From: Balanoglossus misakiensis
Lineage: Eukaryota; Hemichordata
Length of the DNA: 64,000 nt
Assembly (NCBI GenBank): GCA_040954595.2
Contig: CM082592.2
Coordinates: forward strand, 10,850,001-10,914,000
Direction of reading: 5' to 3'
The notes below the pieces were generated by a model. It was given only the letters and a program-made list of their open reading frames with translations. It was not told the origin of the DNA and did no database searches. The position numbers and the translations under genes are program-made. Each line of letters begins with the position of its first letter. The first letter of the stretch is position 1. This document shows, piece after piece, positions 1 through 14,400 of this stretch.

Positions 1-16
1 TGATTCTTTCTCGCAG

Positions 17-3000
17 CCATTGAATGCAAGGCACCTGCAGTATACAAATTGTTGACATCTGCCTGCCCTGCTACCTGTCGCAATCCAAATGCGGGGAGAA
101 GGTGCTCTGAAAAACCACTTGAAGGATGTGAGTGTCCTGAGGGAACACTTTTGGATGGAGATAGATGTGTGCCACCTGACCATTGTGGTTGTAGATATAA
201 AGGAAAAATCTATGAGGTACGTATCCTACCAGTGTTGTCAACTTTCACACAAAAGAGTGCATGCCATCATTCTTCGCATTGCACGACTGAAACTGCCTTC
301 ATCTTTTTCAATTGACTGATTAACACATCTCTCTGATTGACAGCGTGGCCAAAGCTTCACACCAGAAGGCTGTGAAGAGACCTGTGAATGCACAGTTGAT
401 GGAGAGACCAAATGTGAGCCCCTTGAATGTGGTGATAATGCCTACTGCGGTTACGATAGTCAAGACGACTATGGATGTCATTGTTACGCTGGGTACGAGC
501 TGATCGATGAGGAATGTCAACTGAGTAAGTACCTGTATGTGCTCTGATTTGCATTTTTCAACATTCCAAATGGCATGTACTGCATCAGAGACTTTGGCTG
601 ACACTTTTTTAATTTTGTCCTGCTAGGATACTCTGAATGCACTGCTTGGGGAGATCCACACTACATTACCTTTGATGGCAAGAAATACAACTTCCAAGGA
701 ACTTGCAGATATATTTTAGCAACTTCCAACTGTAGCATCGGCAAGGAACCAGTATTTGGTGTGGAAGTGCAAAACCGCAAAGACAAGCCCAGTGACAAAG
801 TCAGCTACACAAGAGAGGTCTACATTACAGTAGCAGGAGTGGTAGGTTCTGTGGTGGCTTTTCTCATCTTCTTTTGTACAATTACCACTATTTGCTCCAC
901 CACTTTGGATAACACTTAACTCTACGTATGCCTTTCACTTCACAGGAATATGCACTATTACAAGATGGACATGTAACAGTCGATGGCACAGATGTAACTC
1001 TACCCTATATGGACACAGATGATATGGTACTCATAAAATCTGCAGGCCGATATGTGGTAATGTCACTTGTTTCAATCTTGTCAATTCTAATAGGAGAGCT
1101 TTCAGAACTATACCGGTACTGTTCGTGCTGCCCAACCTTTATTGATTGTTTCCTTGTGCATTGATTTCAGAAACTTATCACTGATTTTGGACTTGTGGCA
1201 CTCTGGGATACCAGTTCCAATATAGTTTTGTATGTACCACACACTTATTGGAACAGAACTTGCGGTCTATGTGGCACTCTTGATGGTGATGAGAACAATG
1301 ACTTCCTCTCACCTGATGGATCACAGGTGAGTCACAATGAACTTTAGCAACTTTGTTAACAGCAAAACAAGTCAAGATATGAATGTCAAAGAATGCTTTC
1401 AGTACATGTTTGTCTACCATCAACATGATGCATTTTCTGCCTTTGCTTGCAGCTTTTATCAGATGTCTCCTCTTTGATTTTTTCAGGCTGAAAACCAGTG
1501 GGAATTTGGTAACAGTTGGCTTGCCGATGAGTGTGGGGTTATCCCAGAAGACCCAGAACCATGTAAAGATCTGGATGAGTTGATGTTTGCTGATACCAAC
1601 AGAAGCTGTAGTCGTTTACTGGATCCCTTGGGTAGGCAAAATCTTTGATTTTGTCTTTGCACCTAAGTTGTCATTTCTTTTCCTCTTCAAGGGCACAATA
1701 TCCCCCTGCCTCTCTGTTCATATGTGGAGTAATTAAAGCTATATTTGCTCGTATTTGCAGGTCCATTTGCTGGTTGCCACGACAGAGTAAACCCACGGCC
1801 CTACTTTGAGACTTGTCTCTATGATATGTGTGCCTTGCCTGGAAACACTTCCCTGTGTGACAATCTCGAAGGCTATGCCAGAAGTTGTCAGGAGAACGGA
1901 GGAAGTCTTGAAGATTGGAGAAAGCTTCTGTGTCGTAAGTTACTAGCTATTGCTGCCATTTTAAAGCGCTTAGAATGACTGCAGAGTGCTTCATAACAGT
2001 TTTGCTGTCACACTATCAAAGTACCAAAAATTCTTTGATCAAACCACATAATGTATGATTCTTTCTCGCAGCCATTGAATGCAAGGCACCTGCAGTATAC
2101 AAATTGTTGACATCTGCCTGCCCTGCTACCTGTCGCAATCCAAATGCTGGGAGAAGGTGCTCTGAAAAACCACTTGAAGGATGTGAGTGTCCTGAGGGAA
2201 CACTTTTGGATGGAGATAGATGTGTGCCACCTGACCATTGTGGTTGTAGATATAAAGGAAAAATCTATGAGGTACGTATCCTACCAGTGTTGTCAACTTT
2301 CACACAAAAGAGTGCATGCCATCATTCTTCGCATTGCACGACTGAAACTGCCTTCATCTTTTTCAATTGACTGATTAACACATCTCTCTGATTGACAGCG
2401 TGGCCAAAGCTTCACACCAGAAGGCTGTGAAGAGACCTGTGAATGCACAGTTGATGGAGAGACCAAATGTGAGCCCCTTGAATGCGGTGATAATGCCTAC
2501 TGCGGTTACGATAGTCAAGACGACTATGGATGTCATTGTTACGCTGGGTACGAGCTGATCGATGAGGAATGTCAACTGAGTAAGTACCTGTATGTGCTCT
2601 GATTTGCATTTTTCAACATTCCAAATGGCATCTACTGCATCAGAGACTTTGGCTGACACTTTTTTAATTTTGTCCTGCTAGGATACTCTGAATGCACTGC
2701 TTGGGGAGATCCACACTACATTACCTTTGATGGCAAGAAATACAACTTCCAAGGAACTTGCAGATATATTTTAGCAACTTCCAACTGTAGCATCGGCAAG
2801 GAACCAGTATTTGGTGTGGAAGTGCAAAACCGCAAAGACAAGCCCAGTGACTTAGTCAGCTACACAAGAGAGGTCTACATTACAGTAGCAGGAGTGGTAG
2901 GTTCTGTGGTGGCTTTTCTCATCTTCTTTTGTACAATTACCACTATTTGCTCCACCACTTTGGATAACACTTAACTCTACGTACCGTATGCCTTTCACTT

Positions 3001-6000
3001 CACAGGAATATGCACTATTACAAGATGGACATGTAACAGTCGATGGCACAGATGTAACTCTACCCTATATGGACACAGATGATATGGTACTCATAAAATC
3101 TGCAGGCCGATATGTGGTAATGTCACTTGTTTCAATCTTGTCAATTCTAATAGGAGAGCTTTCAGAACTATACCGGTACTGTTCGTGCTGCCCAACCTTT
3201 ATTGATTGTTTCCTTGTGCATTGATTTCAGAAACTTATCACTGATTTTGGACTTGTGGCACTCTGGGATACCAGTTCCAATATAGTTTTGTATGTACCAC
3301 ACACTTATTGGAACAGAACTTGCGGTCTATGTGGCACTCTTGATGGTGATGAGAACAATGACTTCCTCTCACCTGATGGATCACAGGTGAGTCACAATGA
3401 ACTTTAGCAACTTTGTTAACAGCAAAACAAGTCAAGATATGAATGTCAAAGAATGCTTTCAGTACATGTTTGTCTACCATCAACATGATGCATTTTCTGC
3501 CTTTGCTTGCAGCTTTTATCAGATGTCTCCTCTTTGATTTTTTCAGGCTGAAAACCAGTGGGAATTTGGTAACAGTTGGCTTGCCGATGAGTGTGGGGTT
3601 ATCCCAGAAGACCCAGAACCATGTAAAGATCTGGATGAGTTGATGTTTGCTGATACCAACAGAAGCTGTAGTCGTTTACTGGATCCCTTGGGTAGGCAAA
3701 ATCTTTGATTTTGTCTTTGCACCTAAGTTGTCATTTCTTTTCCTCTTCAAGGGCACAATATCCCCCTGCCTCTCTTTTCATATGTGGAGTAATTAAAGCT
3801 ATATTTGCTCGTATTTGCAGGTCCATTTGCTGGTTGCCACGACAGAGTAAACCCACGGCCCTACTTTGAGACTTGTCTCTATGATATGTGTGCCTTGCCT
3901 GGAAACACTTCCCTGTGTGACAATCTCGAAGGCTATGCCAGAAGTTGTCAGGAGAACGGAGGAAGTCTTGAAGATTGGAGAAAGCTTCTGTGTCGTAAGT
4001 TATTAGCTATTGCTGCCATTTTAAAGCGCTTAGAATGACTGCAGAGTGCTTCATAACAGTTTTGCTGTCACACTATCAAAGTACCAAAAATTCTTTGATC
4101 AAACCACATAATGTATGATTCTTTCTCGCAGCCATTGAATGCAAGGCACCTGCAGTATACAAATTGTTGACATCTGCCTGCCCTGCTACCTGTCGCAATC
4201 CAAATGCTGGGAGAAGGTGCTCTGAAAAACCACTTGAAGGATGTGAGTGTCCTGAGGGAACACTTTTGGATGGAGATAGATGTGTGCCACCTGACCATTG
4301 TGGTTGTAGATATAAAGGAAAAATCTATGAGGTACGTATCCTACCAGTGTTGTCAACTTTCACACAAAAGAGTGCATGCCATCATTCTTCGCATTGCACG
4401 ACTGAAACTGCCTTCATCTTTTTCAATTGACTGATTAACACATCTCTCTGATTGACAGCGTGGCCAAAGCTTCACACCAGAAGGCTGTGAAGAGACCTGT
4501 GAATGCACAGTTGATGGAGAGACCAAATGTGAGCCCCTTGAATGTGGTGCTAATGCCTACTGCGGTTACGATAGTCAAGACGACTATGGATGTCATTGTT
4601 ACGCTGGGTACGAGCTGATCGATGAGGAATGTCAACTGAGTAAGTACCTGTATGTGCTCTGATTTGCATTTTTCAACATTCCAAATGGCATCTACTGCAT
4701 CAGAGACTTTGGCTGACACTTTTTTAATTTTGTCCTGCTAGGATACTCTGAATGCACTGCTTGGGGAGATCCACACTACATTACCTTTGATGGCAAGAAA
4801 TACAACTTCCAAGGAACTTGCAGATATATTTTAGCAACTTCCAACTGTAGCATCGGCAAGGAACCAGTATTTGGTGTGGAAGTGCAAAACCGCAAAGACA
4901 AGCCCAGTGACAAAGTCAGCTACACAAGAGAGGTCTACATTACAGTAGCAGGAGTGGTAGGTTCTGTGGTGGCTTTTCTCATCTTCTTTTGTACAATTAC
5001 CACTATTTGCTCCACCACTTTGGATAACACTTAACTCTACGTATGCCTTTCACTTCACAGGAATATGCACTATTACAAGATGGACATGTAACAGTCGATG
5101 GCACAGATGTAACTCTACCCTATATGGACACAGATGATATGGTACTCATAAAATCTGCAGGCCGATATGTGGTAATGTCACTTGTTTCAATCTTGTCAAT
5201 TCTAATAGGAGAGCTTTCAGAACTATACCGGTACTGTTCGTGCTGCCCAACCTTTATTGATTGTTTCCTTGTGCATTGATTTCAGAAACTTATCACTGAT
5301 TTTGGACTTGTGGCACTCTGGGATACCAGTTCCAATATAGTTTTGTATGTACCACACACTTATTGGAACAGAACTTGCGGTCTATGTGGCACTCTTGATG
5401 GTGATGAGAACAATGACTTCCTCTCACCTGATGGATCACAGGTGAGTCACAATGAACTTTAGCAACTTTGTTAACAGCAAAACAAGTCAAGATATGAATG
5501 TCAAAGAATGCTTTCAGTACATGTTTGTCTACCATCAACATGATGCATTTTCTGCCTTTGCTTGCAGCTTTTATCAGATGTCTCCTCTTTGATTTTTTCA
5601 GGCTGAAAACCAGTGGGAATTTGGTAACAGTTGGCTTTCCGATGAGTGTGGGGTTATCCCAGAAGACCCAGAACCATGTAAAGATCTGGATGAGTTGATG
5701 TTTGCTGATACCAACAGAAGCTGTAGTCGTTTACTGGATCCCTTGGGTAGGCAAAATCTTTGATTTTGTCTTTGCACCTAAGTTGTCATTTCTTTTCCTC
5801 TTCAAGGGCACAATATCCCCCTGCCTCTCTGTTCATATGTGGAGTAATTAAAGCTATATTTGCTCGTATTTGCAGGTCCATTTGCTGGTTGCCACGACAG
5901 AGTAAACCCACGGCCCTACTTTGAGACTTGTCTCTATGATATGTGTGCCTTGCCTGGAAACACTTCCCTGTGTGACAATCTCGAAGGCTATGCCAGAAGT

Positions 6001-8448
6001 TGTCAGGAGAACGGAGGAAGTCTTGAAGATTGGAGAAAGCTTCTGTGTCGTAAGTTACTAGCTATTGCTGCCATTTTAAAGCGCTTAGAATGACTGCAGA
6101 GTGCTTCATAACAGTTTTGCTGTCACACTATCAAAGTACCAAAGATTCTTTGATCAAACCACATAATGTATGATTCTTTCTCGCAGCCATTGAATGCAAG
6201 GCACCTGCAGTATACAAATTGTTGACATCTGCCTGCCCTGCTACCTGTCGCAATCCAAATGCTGGGAGAAGGTGCTCTGAAAAACCACTTGAAGGATGTG
6301 AGTGTCCTGAGGGAACACTTTTGGATGGAGATAGATGTGTGCCACCTGACCATTGTGGTTGTAGATATAAAGGAAAAATCTATGAGGTACGTATCCTACC
6401 AGTGTTGTCAACTTTCACACAAAAGAGTGCATGCCATCATTCTTCGCATTGCACGACTGAAACTGCCTTCATCTTTTTCAATTGACTGATTAACACATCT
6501 CTCTGATTGACAGCGTGGCCAAAGCTTCACACCAGAAGGCTGTGAAGAGACCTGTGAATGCACAGTTGATGGAGAGACCAAATGTGAGCCCCTTGAATGT
6601 GGTGATAATGCCTACTGCGGTTACGATAGTCAAGACGACTATGGATGTCATTGTTACGCTGGGTACGAGCTGATCGATGAGGAATGTCAACTGAGTAAGT
6701 ACCTGTATGTGCTCTGATTTGCATTTTTCAACATTCCAAATGGCATCTACTGCATCAGAGACTTTGGCTGACACTTTTTTAATTTTGTCCTGCTAGGATA
6801 CTCTGAATGCACTGCTTGGGGAGATCCACACTACATTACCTTTGATGGCAAGAAATACAACTTCCAAGGAACTTGCAGATATATTTTAGCAACTTCCAAC
6901 TGTAGCATCAGCAAGGAACCAGTATTTGGTGTGGAAGTGCAAAACCGCAAAGACAAGCCCAGTGACAAAGTCAGCTACACAAGAGAGGTCTACATTACAG
7001 TAGCAGGAGTGGTAGGTTCTGTGGTGGCTTTTCTCATCTTCTTTTGTACAATTACCACTATTTGCTCCACCACTTTGGATAACACTTAACTCTACGTATG
7101 CCTTTCACTTCACAGGAATATGCACTATTACAAGATGGACATGTAACAGTCGATGGCACAGATGTAACTCTACCCTATATGGACACAGATGATATGGTAC
7201 TCATAAAATCTGCAGGCCGATATGTGGTAATGTCACTTGTTTCAATCTTGTCAATTCTAATAGGAGAGCTTTCAGAACTATACCGGTACTGTTCGTGCTG
7301 CCCAACCTTTATTGATTGTTTCCTTGTGCATTGATTTCAGAAACTTATCACTGATTTTGGACTTGTGGCACTCTGGGATACCAGTTCCAATATAGTTTTG
7401 TATGTACCACACACTTATTGGAACAGAACTTGCGGTCTATGTGGCACTCTTGATGGTGATGAGAACAATGACTTCCTCTCACCTGATGGATCACAGGTGA
7501 GTCACAATGAACTTTAGCAACTTTGTTAACAGCAAAACAAGTCAAGATATGAATGTCAAAGAATGCTTTCAGTACATGTTTGTCTACCATCAACATGATG
7601 CATTTTCTGCCTTTGCTTGCAGCTTTTATCAGATGTCTCCTCTTTGATTTTTTCAGGCTGAAAACCAGTGGGAATTTGGTAACAGTTGGCTTGCCGATGA
7701 GTGTGGGGTTATCCCAGAAGACCCAGAACCATGTAAAGATCTGGATGAGTTGATGTTTGCTGATACCAACAGAAGCTGTAGTCGTTTACTGGATCCCTTG
7801 GGTAGGCAAAATCTTTGATTTTGTCTTTGCACCTAAGTTGTCATTTCTTTTCCTCTTCAAGGGCACAATATCCCCCTGCCTCTCTGTTCATATGTGGAGT
7901 AATTAAAGCTATATTTGCTCGTATTTGCAGGTCCATTTGCTGGTTGCCACGACAGAGTAAACCCACGGCCCTACTTTGAGACTTGTCTCTATGATATGTG
8001 TGCCTTGCCTGGAAACACTTCCCTGTGTGACAATCTCGAAGGCTATGCCAGAAGTTGTCAGGAGAACGGAGGAAGTCTTGAAGATTGGAGAAAGCTTCTG
8101 TGTCGTAAGTTATTAGCTATTGCTGCCATTTTAAAGCGCTTAGAATGACTGCAGAGTGCTTCATAACAGTTTTGCTGTCACACTATCAAAGTACCAAAAA
8201 TTCTTTGATCAAACCACATAATGTATGATTCTTTCTCGCAGCCATTGAATGCAAGGCACCTGCAGTATACAAATTGTTGACATCTGCCTGCCCTGCTACC
8301 TGTCGCAATCCAAATGCTGGGAGAAGGTGCTCTGAAAAACCACTTGAAGGATGTGAGTGTCCTGAGGGAACACTTTTGGATGGAGATAGATGTGTGCCAC
8401 CTGACCATTGTGGTTGTAGATATAAAGGAAAAATCTATGAGGTACGTA
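17..8448 (+). repeat. Tandem array of ~2,055-bp VWD-module units (4 complete plus partial fifth)
   Basis: Units run 17-2071 (2,055 bp), 2072-4131 (2,060), 4132-6186 (2,055) and 6187-8241 (2,055). A fifth copy is identical until about 8448. Introns are as conserved as exons. The extra 5 bp in unit 2 is a local insertion in the intron near 2983. Each unit has seven exons totalling 1,182 bp (394 codons) and is bounded by phase-1 introns, so any number of units keeps the frame. The few differences seen include amino acid changes: Lys to Leu at 2852-2854, Asp to Ala at 4549-4551, Ala to Ser at 5638-5640 and Gly to Ser at 6910-6912. The array probably continues left of the window. Confidence 0.97.
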
Positions 8449-11400
8449 TCAATTAAAAGTGTTGTTTTCAAACAAAAGTATGGCAATATGTTCTCCCATA
8501 TTCAGTACTGAAGTTATCATATTCTTTCTCATTTACTCATTTTCCCATCTATATTATCCACAGCGTGGCCACAGCTTCGTGCCAGGAGGCTGTAAAGAGA
8601 CCTGTGAATGCACAGTTGATGGAGAGACCAAATGCGAGCCCCTTGAATGCCCTGATAATGCCTACTGTGGTTATGATAGCCAGGAAAACTATGGGTGTCA
8701 TTGTTTTGCCGGGTATGAGTTGATCAATGAGGAATGTCAACTGAGTAAGTACCCTTTCAGCAGCTGGAAATCTGAGTCAGACATTTGCTTACATTTCTTT
8801 AGTTTTAAAAAGTTTTACAGACATTGAAGAAAAGAAAGATAAAGAGCAGGTAATTGAAAATACCCTTAACTGAAAAAATTTGCTTTTCTCAGATCGTGGA
8901 ATCTGCAAAGTGTACGGTGATCCACACTACATCACCTTTGATGGAGTAAAATACAATTTCCAAGGTGATTGTAGTTACATCTTGATGAAGAACTGTGAAA
9001 ACATTAACACTTATCCTCCAGTGGAAGTGATAGCTGAAAACATTAAACCAAATCCGTCAGCTCGAGTTTCATTCACAAAGAAAATCATCATCCATGTGTA
9101 CAATACGGTAAGTTGGCCAATTTCATATTTCTTTGATTCCATTCCGAAAAATATTTCCACTATTTCATGTTGAGTTGTGTCATTTTAATCATATTTTTAT
9201 GAATTTTGGTATCTTACGACTTCATCCCTATAATAAGTAATAACTGGATAAAGAACTATCACAGAATTGTGTTGAATTGTTTATGGTATCACATGGCCCT
9301 ACCAAAAGTTTTTATGCAAATAACAGATCTAATAGTAAGCTTGATTTGTAACAGGAATTTGAATTGATGCTTGATGAAGAAGTGCGTGTGAATGGAACAA
9401 AGGTGACATTACCTGTACAGCCTATTGATGGTGTAAGAGTCATTTATACGGGGCGTTATATTGTAAGTAACCTATACTGCTGAATTTGGCACAGTTTGAA
9501 ATCTCTGAAGGAACAGCACTACATATTATGTTTGTCATCAATACCATGAATATGAACATTGATCACAATCTTATGACACCGATTATTATATAATGTTTAC
9601 ATTGTTTCTGTACTGTACTGTACTGTACTGTACTGTAATGTAATGTAATGTAATGTAATGTAATGTAATGTAATGGAATGTAATGTACATGTAATGTAAT
9701 GTAATGTACTGTACTGGCTTTTCAGTTTCACAGCACTGTTGATGTTTTAAAGTTCTAATGAGAATACTACAATACACACACAAACTCTGTCTCAGTATGT
9801 TTTTGCTGAAGATACAACAAGTTAAACTTTCCAAAACTTTGTTGCCGACTTGTCATAATTTGAACATAGATATTTGGGAAGCAGAGAATCAGACATGACA
9901 AGTAACTGACGTAGTAATTGTCGACTGACAACCAAAGAATGAACTAGCGACTTGATACTCATATGCATAATACCCATCTTTTGCAGCGCTTAATAACTGA
10001 CTTTGGGATGTGGGTCAGTTGGGATAGTGTACACATAGTGTTTGTCAATGTTCCTGCTGGATTTTCCAACACAACATGCGGATTATGTGGTAACTTCGAT
10101 GGAGATGATCAGAACGAGTTCACCGACCCACAAGGACAACAGGTACTCCAAAAGTAACATTATTGAAATCAATTACAAGAAAACAATCCTGCTAATATTC
10201 TGCTTTTCATTTTTTTTTTTTTTTGGGGGGGGGGGGAATATAAGATTTTGTGGTATTAATTTGCCACCATATTAACCATTAACCGTCACATAACTAATTT
10301 TAAGTGATAATGGACTTACCTATTAATGTGTACTATACAGGTTATTGTAACAAGCTTGCAACATTTCTGAGTGTCAATCACAACCATCGGTTTGCTTGGT
10401 AAATTACTAAAAGCATTCCTTGAAAGGCACCGTATAGTTTGTAGATATATGTAGTTGGGTCTGGAATAGAAGAGAGTGCCCCATGTCAATTACACCTGCA
10501 GACATAGGTGAATGTCTTGGCATAAGCGACCAGAAAAAAAAACATATTAGGAATATGTAGTGTGTTAGCCAATGTAGCCAGTTAGTAAATTTTGTTTCTA
10601 AAAATTACTCACCTCTGGGTGGTGTTGCACTTATGCAGAATTCGTGGACGGGTGGGTGAAGGGGACTTTATCAATTTCACAAGCTGAAAAATATGATAGA
10701 AGAGGTGTATGTGTAACTTTCCTGGGACATAATAGAATCATATAATTTCCATTTCACGAAAAAAAATATCAGTTGTGTATGTATTGCCTTCCCCAACCAA
10801 CAAAAACGGGTTTTGTGACCGTTGCTTTACTTAAGATGCTGCGTGTAAGACCACTGCAGGTTCATTGTGGGCCCTGCTTTCTTGTCACATGGGCCCGTTT
10901 TTCTGACAGCATAAGGGTCACATTTCTAACGGATGGTCAATATAATTCAAAGCTAATATATTAAAAAGTTACAAGTTACGTGCAGTAGCTAGTGGTTTTG
11001 GCGGTAGTGGTTGCCATGGTAATAGGTGGTGACAAATTTATTCAACAAGAGACCATCATTACACCTCTAATTTCGCGAACATTATTAACTAGTTAAAATC
11101 ATCTTCCGGTTACATACGCTTTCGAATACCTTACCCCATCATAACAGAAGTGTCCGCCTGGCAGTAAATATTCCCTTTGCTCGGGTCCGTGTCCTCAAAC
11201 TTGTGCTGGCAAAAGTAATTGCATTGTCTGGGAGGATGCCTGGAAGGGTGTAAATGCTCACAAGGTAAAATTTAGGATGATAAGAGATGCGTTGATGTAG
11301 CCGACTGCGGTTGCATCCAAGATGGATTCTATTGCTGCTCGGTTCGTATATCTTATGTAGGACTGACGCCACCAACGTTAGCAATTCCCTAGTGATGCAG

Positions 11401-14400
11401 CTATAGCCAGTATACACGTACAGTCAATGTTTTGTTTCGAACTATATTTCCATATTTAGTTCAAAAGATTCTGAATAAAGTGGGCTTCTTTCACATGTTA
11501 TATGTTACATTTTATGATGATGAGTGAGTTGGTTTTGTAAGATGCAGGGAAACGTATTGTAACAGTCACATGGCCCACCCTCAATCTGTGTTCATTGTAT
11601 GTTTATCATGCATTTGGAGGCCAAGATACGTTTTGTGAAGGACGGATAGAACTTGAAGCTAAGTGAATCTCTTTTCTCGCTTTTAGTTGGATGACCCCGT
11701 CGAATTTGGAAACAGTTGGTTGTATGATGACAGCAATTGTGACTCGCCAGAAGATGACTTCAATCCATGTGACGACAGAACAGCGAATGAAGTGTATGAA
11801 GTTGCCGACGGATGTTCTATTATTTATGATGTAAACGGTGAGTACACTTTCTGTCACTCTCTCTCTGAGAACACCAGTTCTTTTCCATTTTTTCTCCAAC
11901 AAGCAATTACAAATTCGACCCATTTATCTCTATATATATCTCAGCAAGTCGTATAATACTCAACTTTCAGGTCCATTCCGGGAATGTCTTGATGTCGTGG
12001 ATTACACTCTTTACAACGAAACATGTGTTTATGATTATTGTGCCCTGTTCCCGGACAATGACACTGTGTGTAACAATGTCGAGGTGTTCGCATACGCCTG
12101 TATGCAGCTTGGCGCACAAGTATATCCATGGAGGACAAGCACATACTGTCGTAAGTTAAATATATAATCCCATAAACTCACTTCACTTTCTCAGAAATGT
12201 ACGTCCTATTATGAATTTGGAAAGGGTGCACAAGCTATTTCCACCCATCGTGTAAATGCACCTCGCACTGTATAATTTCTAATGGCAGTTATTCTCAAGA
12301 TTATATGAATTCACCTATAGTAAGCTCTCCAATCAATTAATAGGCTGTAACACAGCCTCATACCTGACATCAATTAAATATCTTGATCGTTTTTCCACCA
12401 AAAACCTTCCAGCTTTGGAATGTCCTGAAAACTCTGCGTACACCATGTGTGCTAATCCGTGTGAACCAACCTGTGGTGACGAAACCCCTGTGGTGGCCTG
12501 TGACGAGCATGCACCGTGTGTGGAAGGATGTTCATGCTTAGAAGGGTACATCCGAGAAGGGAATGAATGCATCGCAACCGAAGAATGTGGTTGTTCACGG
12601 GATGGATTCTATTACAAGGTGAGTAAACTATATCCTTATTAACATTACATCCAATGTAAAATAATTGTGATGGCGAATTCACAGAGTGAAACTTACAGAC
12701 CGAGTTTAACGTACCCCACTTTCTAAATAATGTGTTGTAAAACATCTGGACGTCTGTGTTTTCGTAGGTTGATGAAAAAGTGTTGGACAGAGATTGCACG
12801 AGGGAGTGTATCTGTGAAAGTGGCAGACAACTGAGATGTTCGAATGTCACATGTGATACCGACGCAGTTTGCGAAGTCCAGAATGGAACTAATGGTTGCT
12901 ACTGTATTCCAGGATACTCTGGAAATGGATACCAGTGTTCGTCGGGTAAGAAATATCCATAGATACTTGATTGTCAGTAGTATTGTCCGAAGTCGAAGTA
13001 TTGTAATGTAGATGGACGGCTGAATGGAGATGAACTGGGCAAAACCTGTTTATCTGTCTCCAAATTATGTAAGTCGTAAAATTAGAAAATAATAAACGAG
13101 TGGACCAGCTCGTATACTTGAGTTCCACTCTATACCTATGTTTAAAATACCTTCATATACATGGCTTGATCATTTTGGTCTGCTTGTTTTCAGAGTTAGA
13201 AACCACAACAATGATGGACACCCTCAACACAACATTGCCAACGACACAAGCAGGACAAAATGCTACTATAGAGCTCGATAATGCCACAGATGTCACCATA
13301 CAGATTTCGTGGCACATTGTAATCACATTTGATCTGATAACCATCCAGATACGATCTGACATTGGTGACTGGCAAGACTATATCTCCTACGGCGCCGGAA
13401 ATATCACAACAACGGTGACAATAGAAGGCCTCCGTAGCAGCACAAGAGTGGAAATTAGATTCAGAATAGTCATACGTGGCAGGACCACATATAGCATCAT
13501 CTTTGAGTTCTGGACATGTGCAACTGGTGAATCTGGAACGGACTGCGGGCCTTACACAACAGAGACACCAACGGTTACAGATGGAAATGTCACGACAGTC
13601 ATGACCAGTGAAGCTCTGACAGAATCATTCACTACAGAAAATGCCACTGGTTTTGTAACCACTCCCGTTGAAACAACTGGTGCACCTAGAAATATCACTG
13701 AAACCGTTTCGACAGCCTCTGAGATGACACATGCATCGGTATTCTCCACAGAAGAAACAGTGGATACTACGAAAGCAGCAAGTTCAGTTATCACAACTGA
13801 ATCTAAGACACAAACAGTGACAACAGACATGGTTCCCGATGCCACCACTGCTGAGACAACATTGCCACCAATATTAAGTACACCAGAGACAGCGAATGTG
13901 TCTATAATCCTGTTGAATGCTACTGACACTAGCCTTGTCATTAGATGGAATATGGCTATTACTTTTGATGTTCTGGTCATACAATTCAGAATCTCAAATG
14001 GTGATTGGCAAGACTATGAAACCTACATCAGTTCAAATATAACAGCAACAATCGAGATAACACAACTAACAGTGAGTACCAGAGTCGAAATCAGGTTCAG
14101 AATAGAGATCAGTTTTACTATCACTTACAGTGCCATCTTTGAGTTCTGGACCTGCGCAAATGGGCAGTTTGGAACTGACTGTGGGCCATACACGACAGAG
14201 GTACCGATGGTAACAACAGAATCAGTTACTACAGACATCACAACTCCTGTTGCCAAGACTCCAACAGATGCTATCACCATTCCTCCTGAGATGACAAGTG
14301 CACCAACTGAATCTAAGCCACCAATGGTAACAACAGAAAGGGTTCCCGATGTGACCACTGCTGAGACAACATTGCCACCAATATTAAGTACACCAGAGAC

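Larger units (their letters stand above)
8242..12150 (+). other. Fifth, diverged VWD module (chimeric with the array)
   Basis: The first exon (8242-8441) matches the array copies, but from about 8449, seven bases into the intron, similarity drops. Later exons are homologous but diverged, e.g. VWD exon 8893-9107 (starts [16 protein letters not shown]) and CGLCG exon 9987-10142 ([15 protein letters not shown]). Exon sizes nearly equal those of the array (200, 181, 215, 108, 156, 151, 180), giving 397 codons. Introns here are longer and unrelated to array introns. I read this as the older, non-homogenised edge of the array. Confidence 0.85.

Noticed and set aside
320-604. Repeated 94-codon minus-strand frame in every VWD unit
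   Set aside because: It spans an intron-exon-intron of the sense gene and recurs only because the unit is duplicated.
928-1164. ATG-started 78-codon frame in each VWD unit
   Set aside because: The ATG is in the intron; the real coding is exon 946-1056, which starts after CACAG and stops at a donor.
17-8448. CRISPR array or bacterial repeat cluster
   Set aside because: The repeats are 2-kb spliced gene units in animal DNA with no short direct repeats or unique spacers.
9586-9834. Minus-strand frame full of Tyr-Ile-Thr repeats
   Set aside because: It is just the translated pentanucleotide microsatellite.
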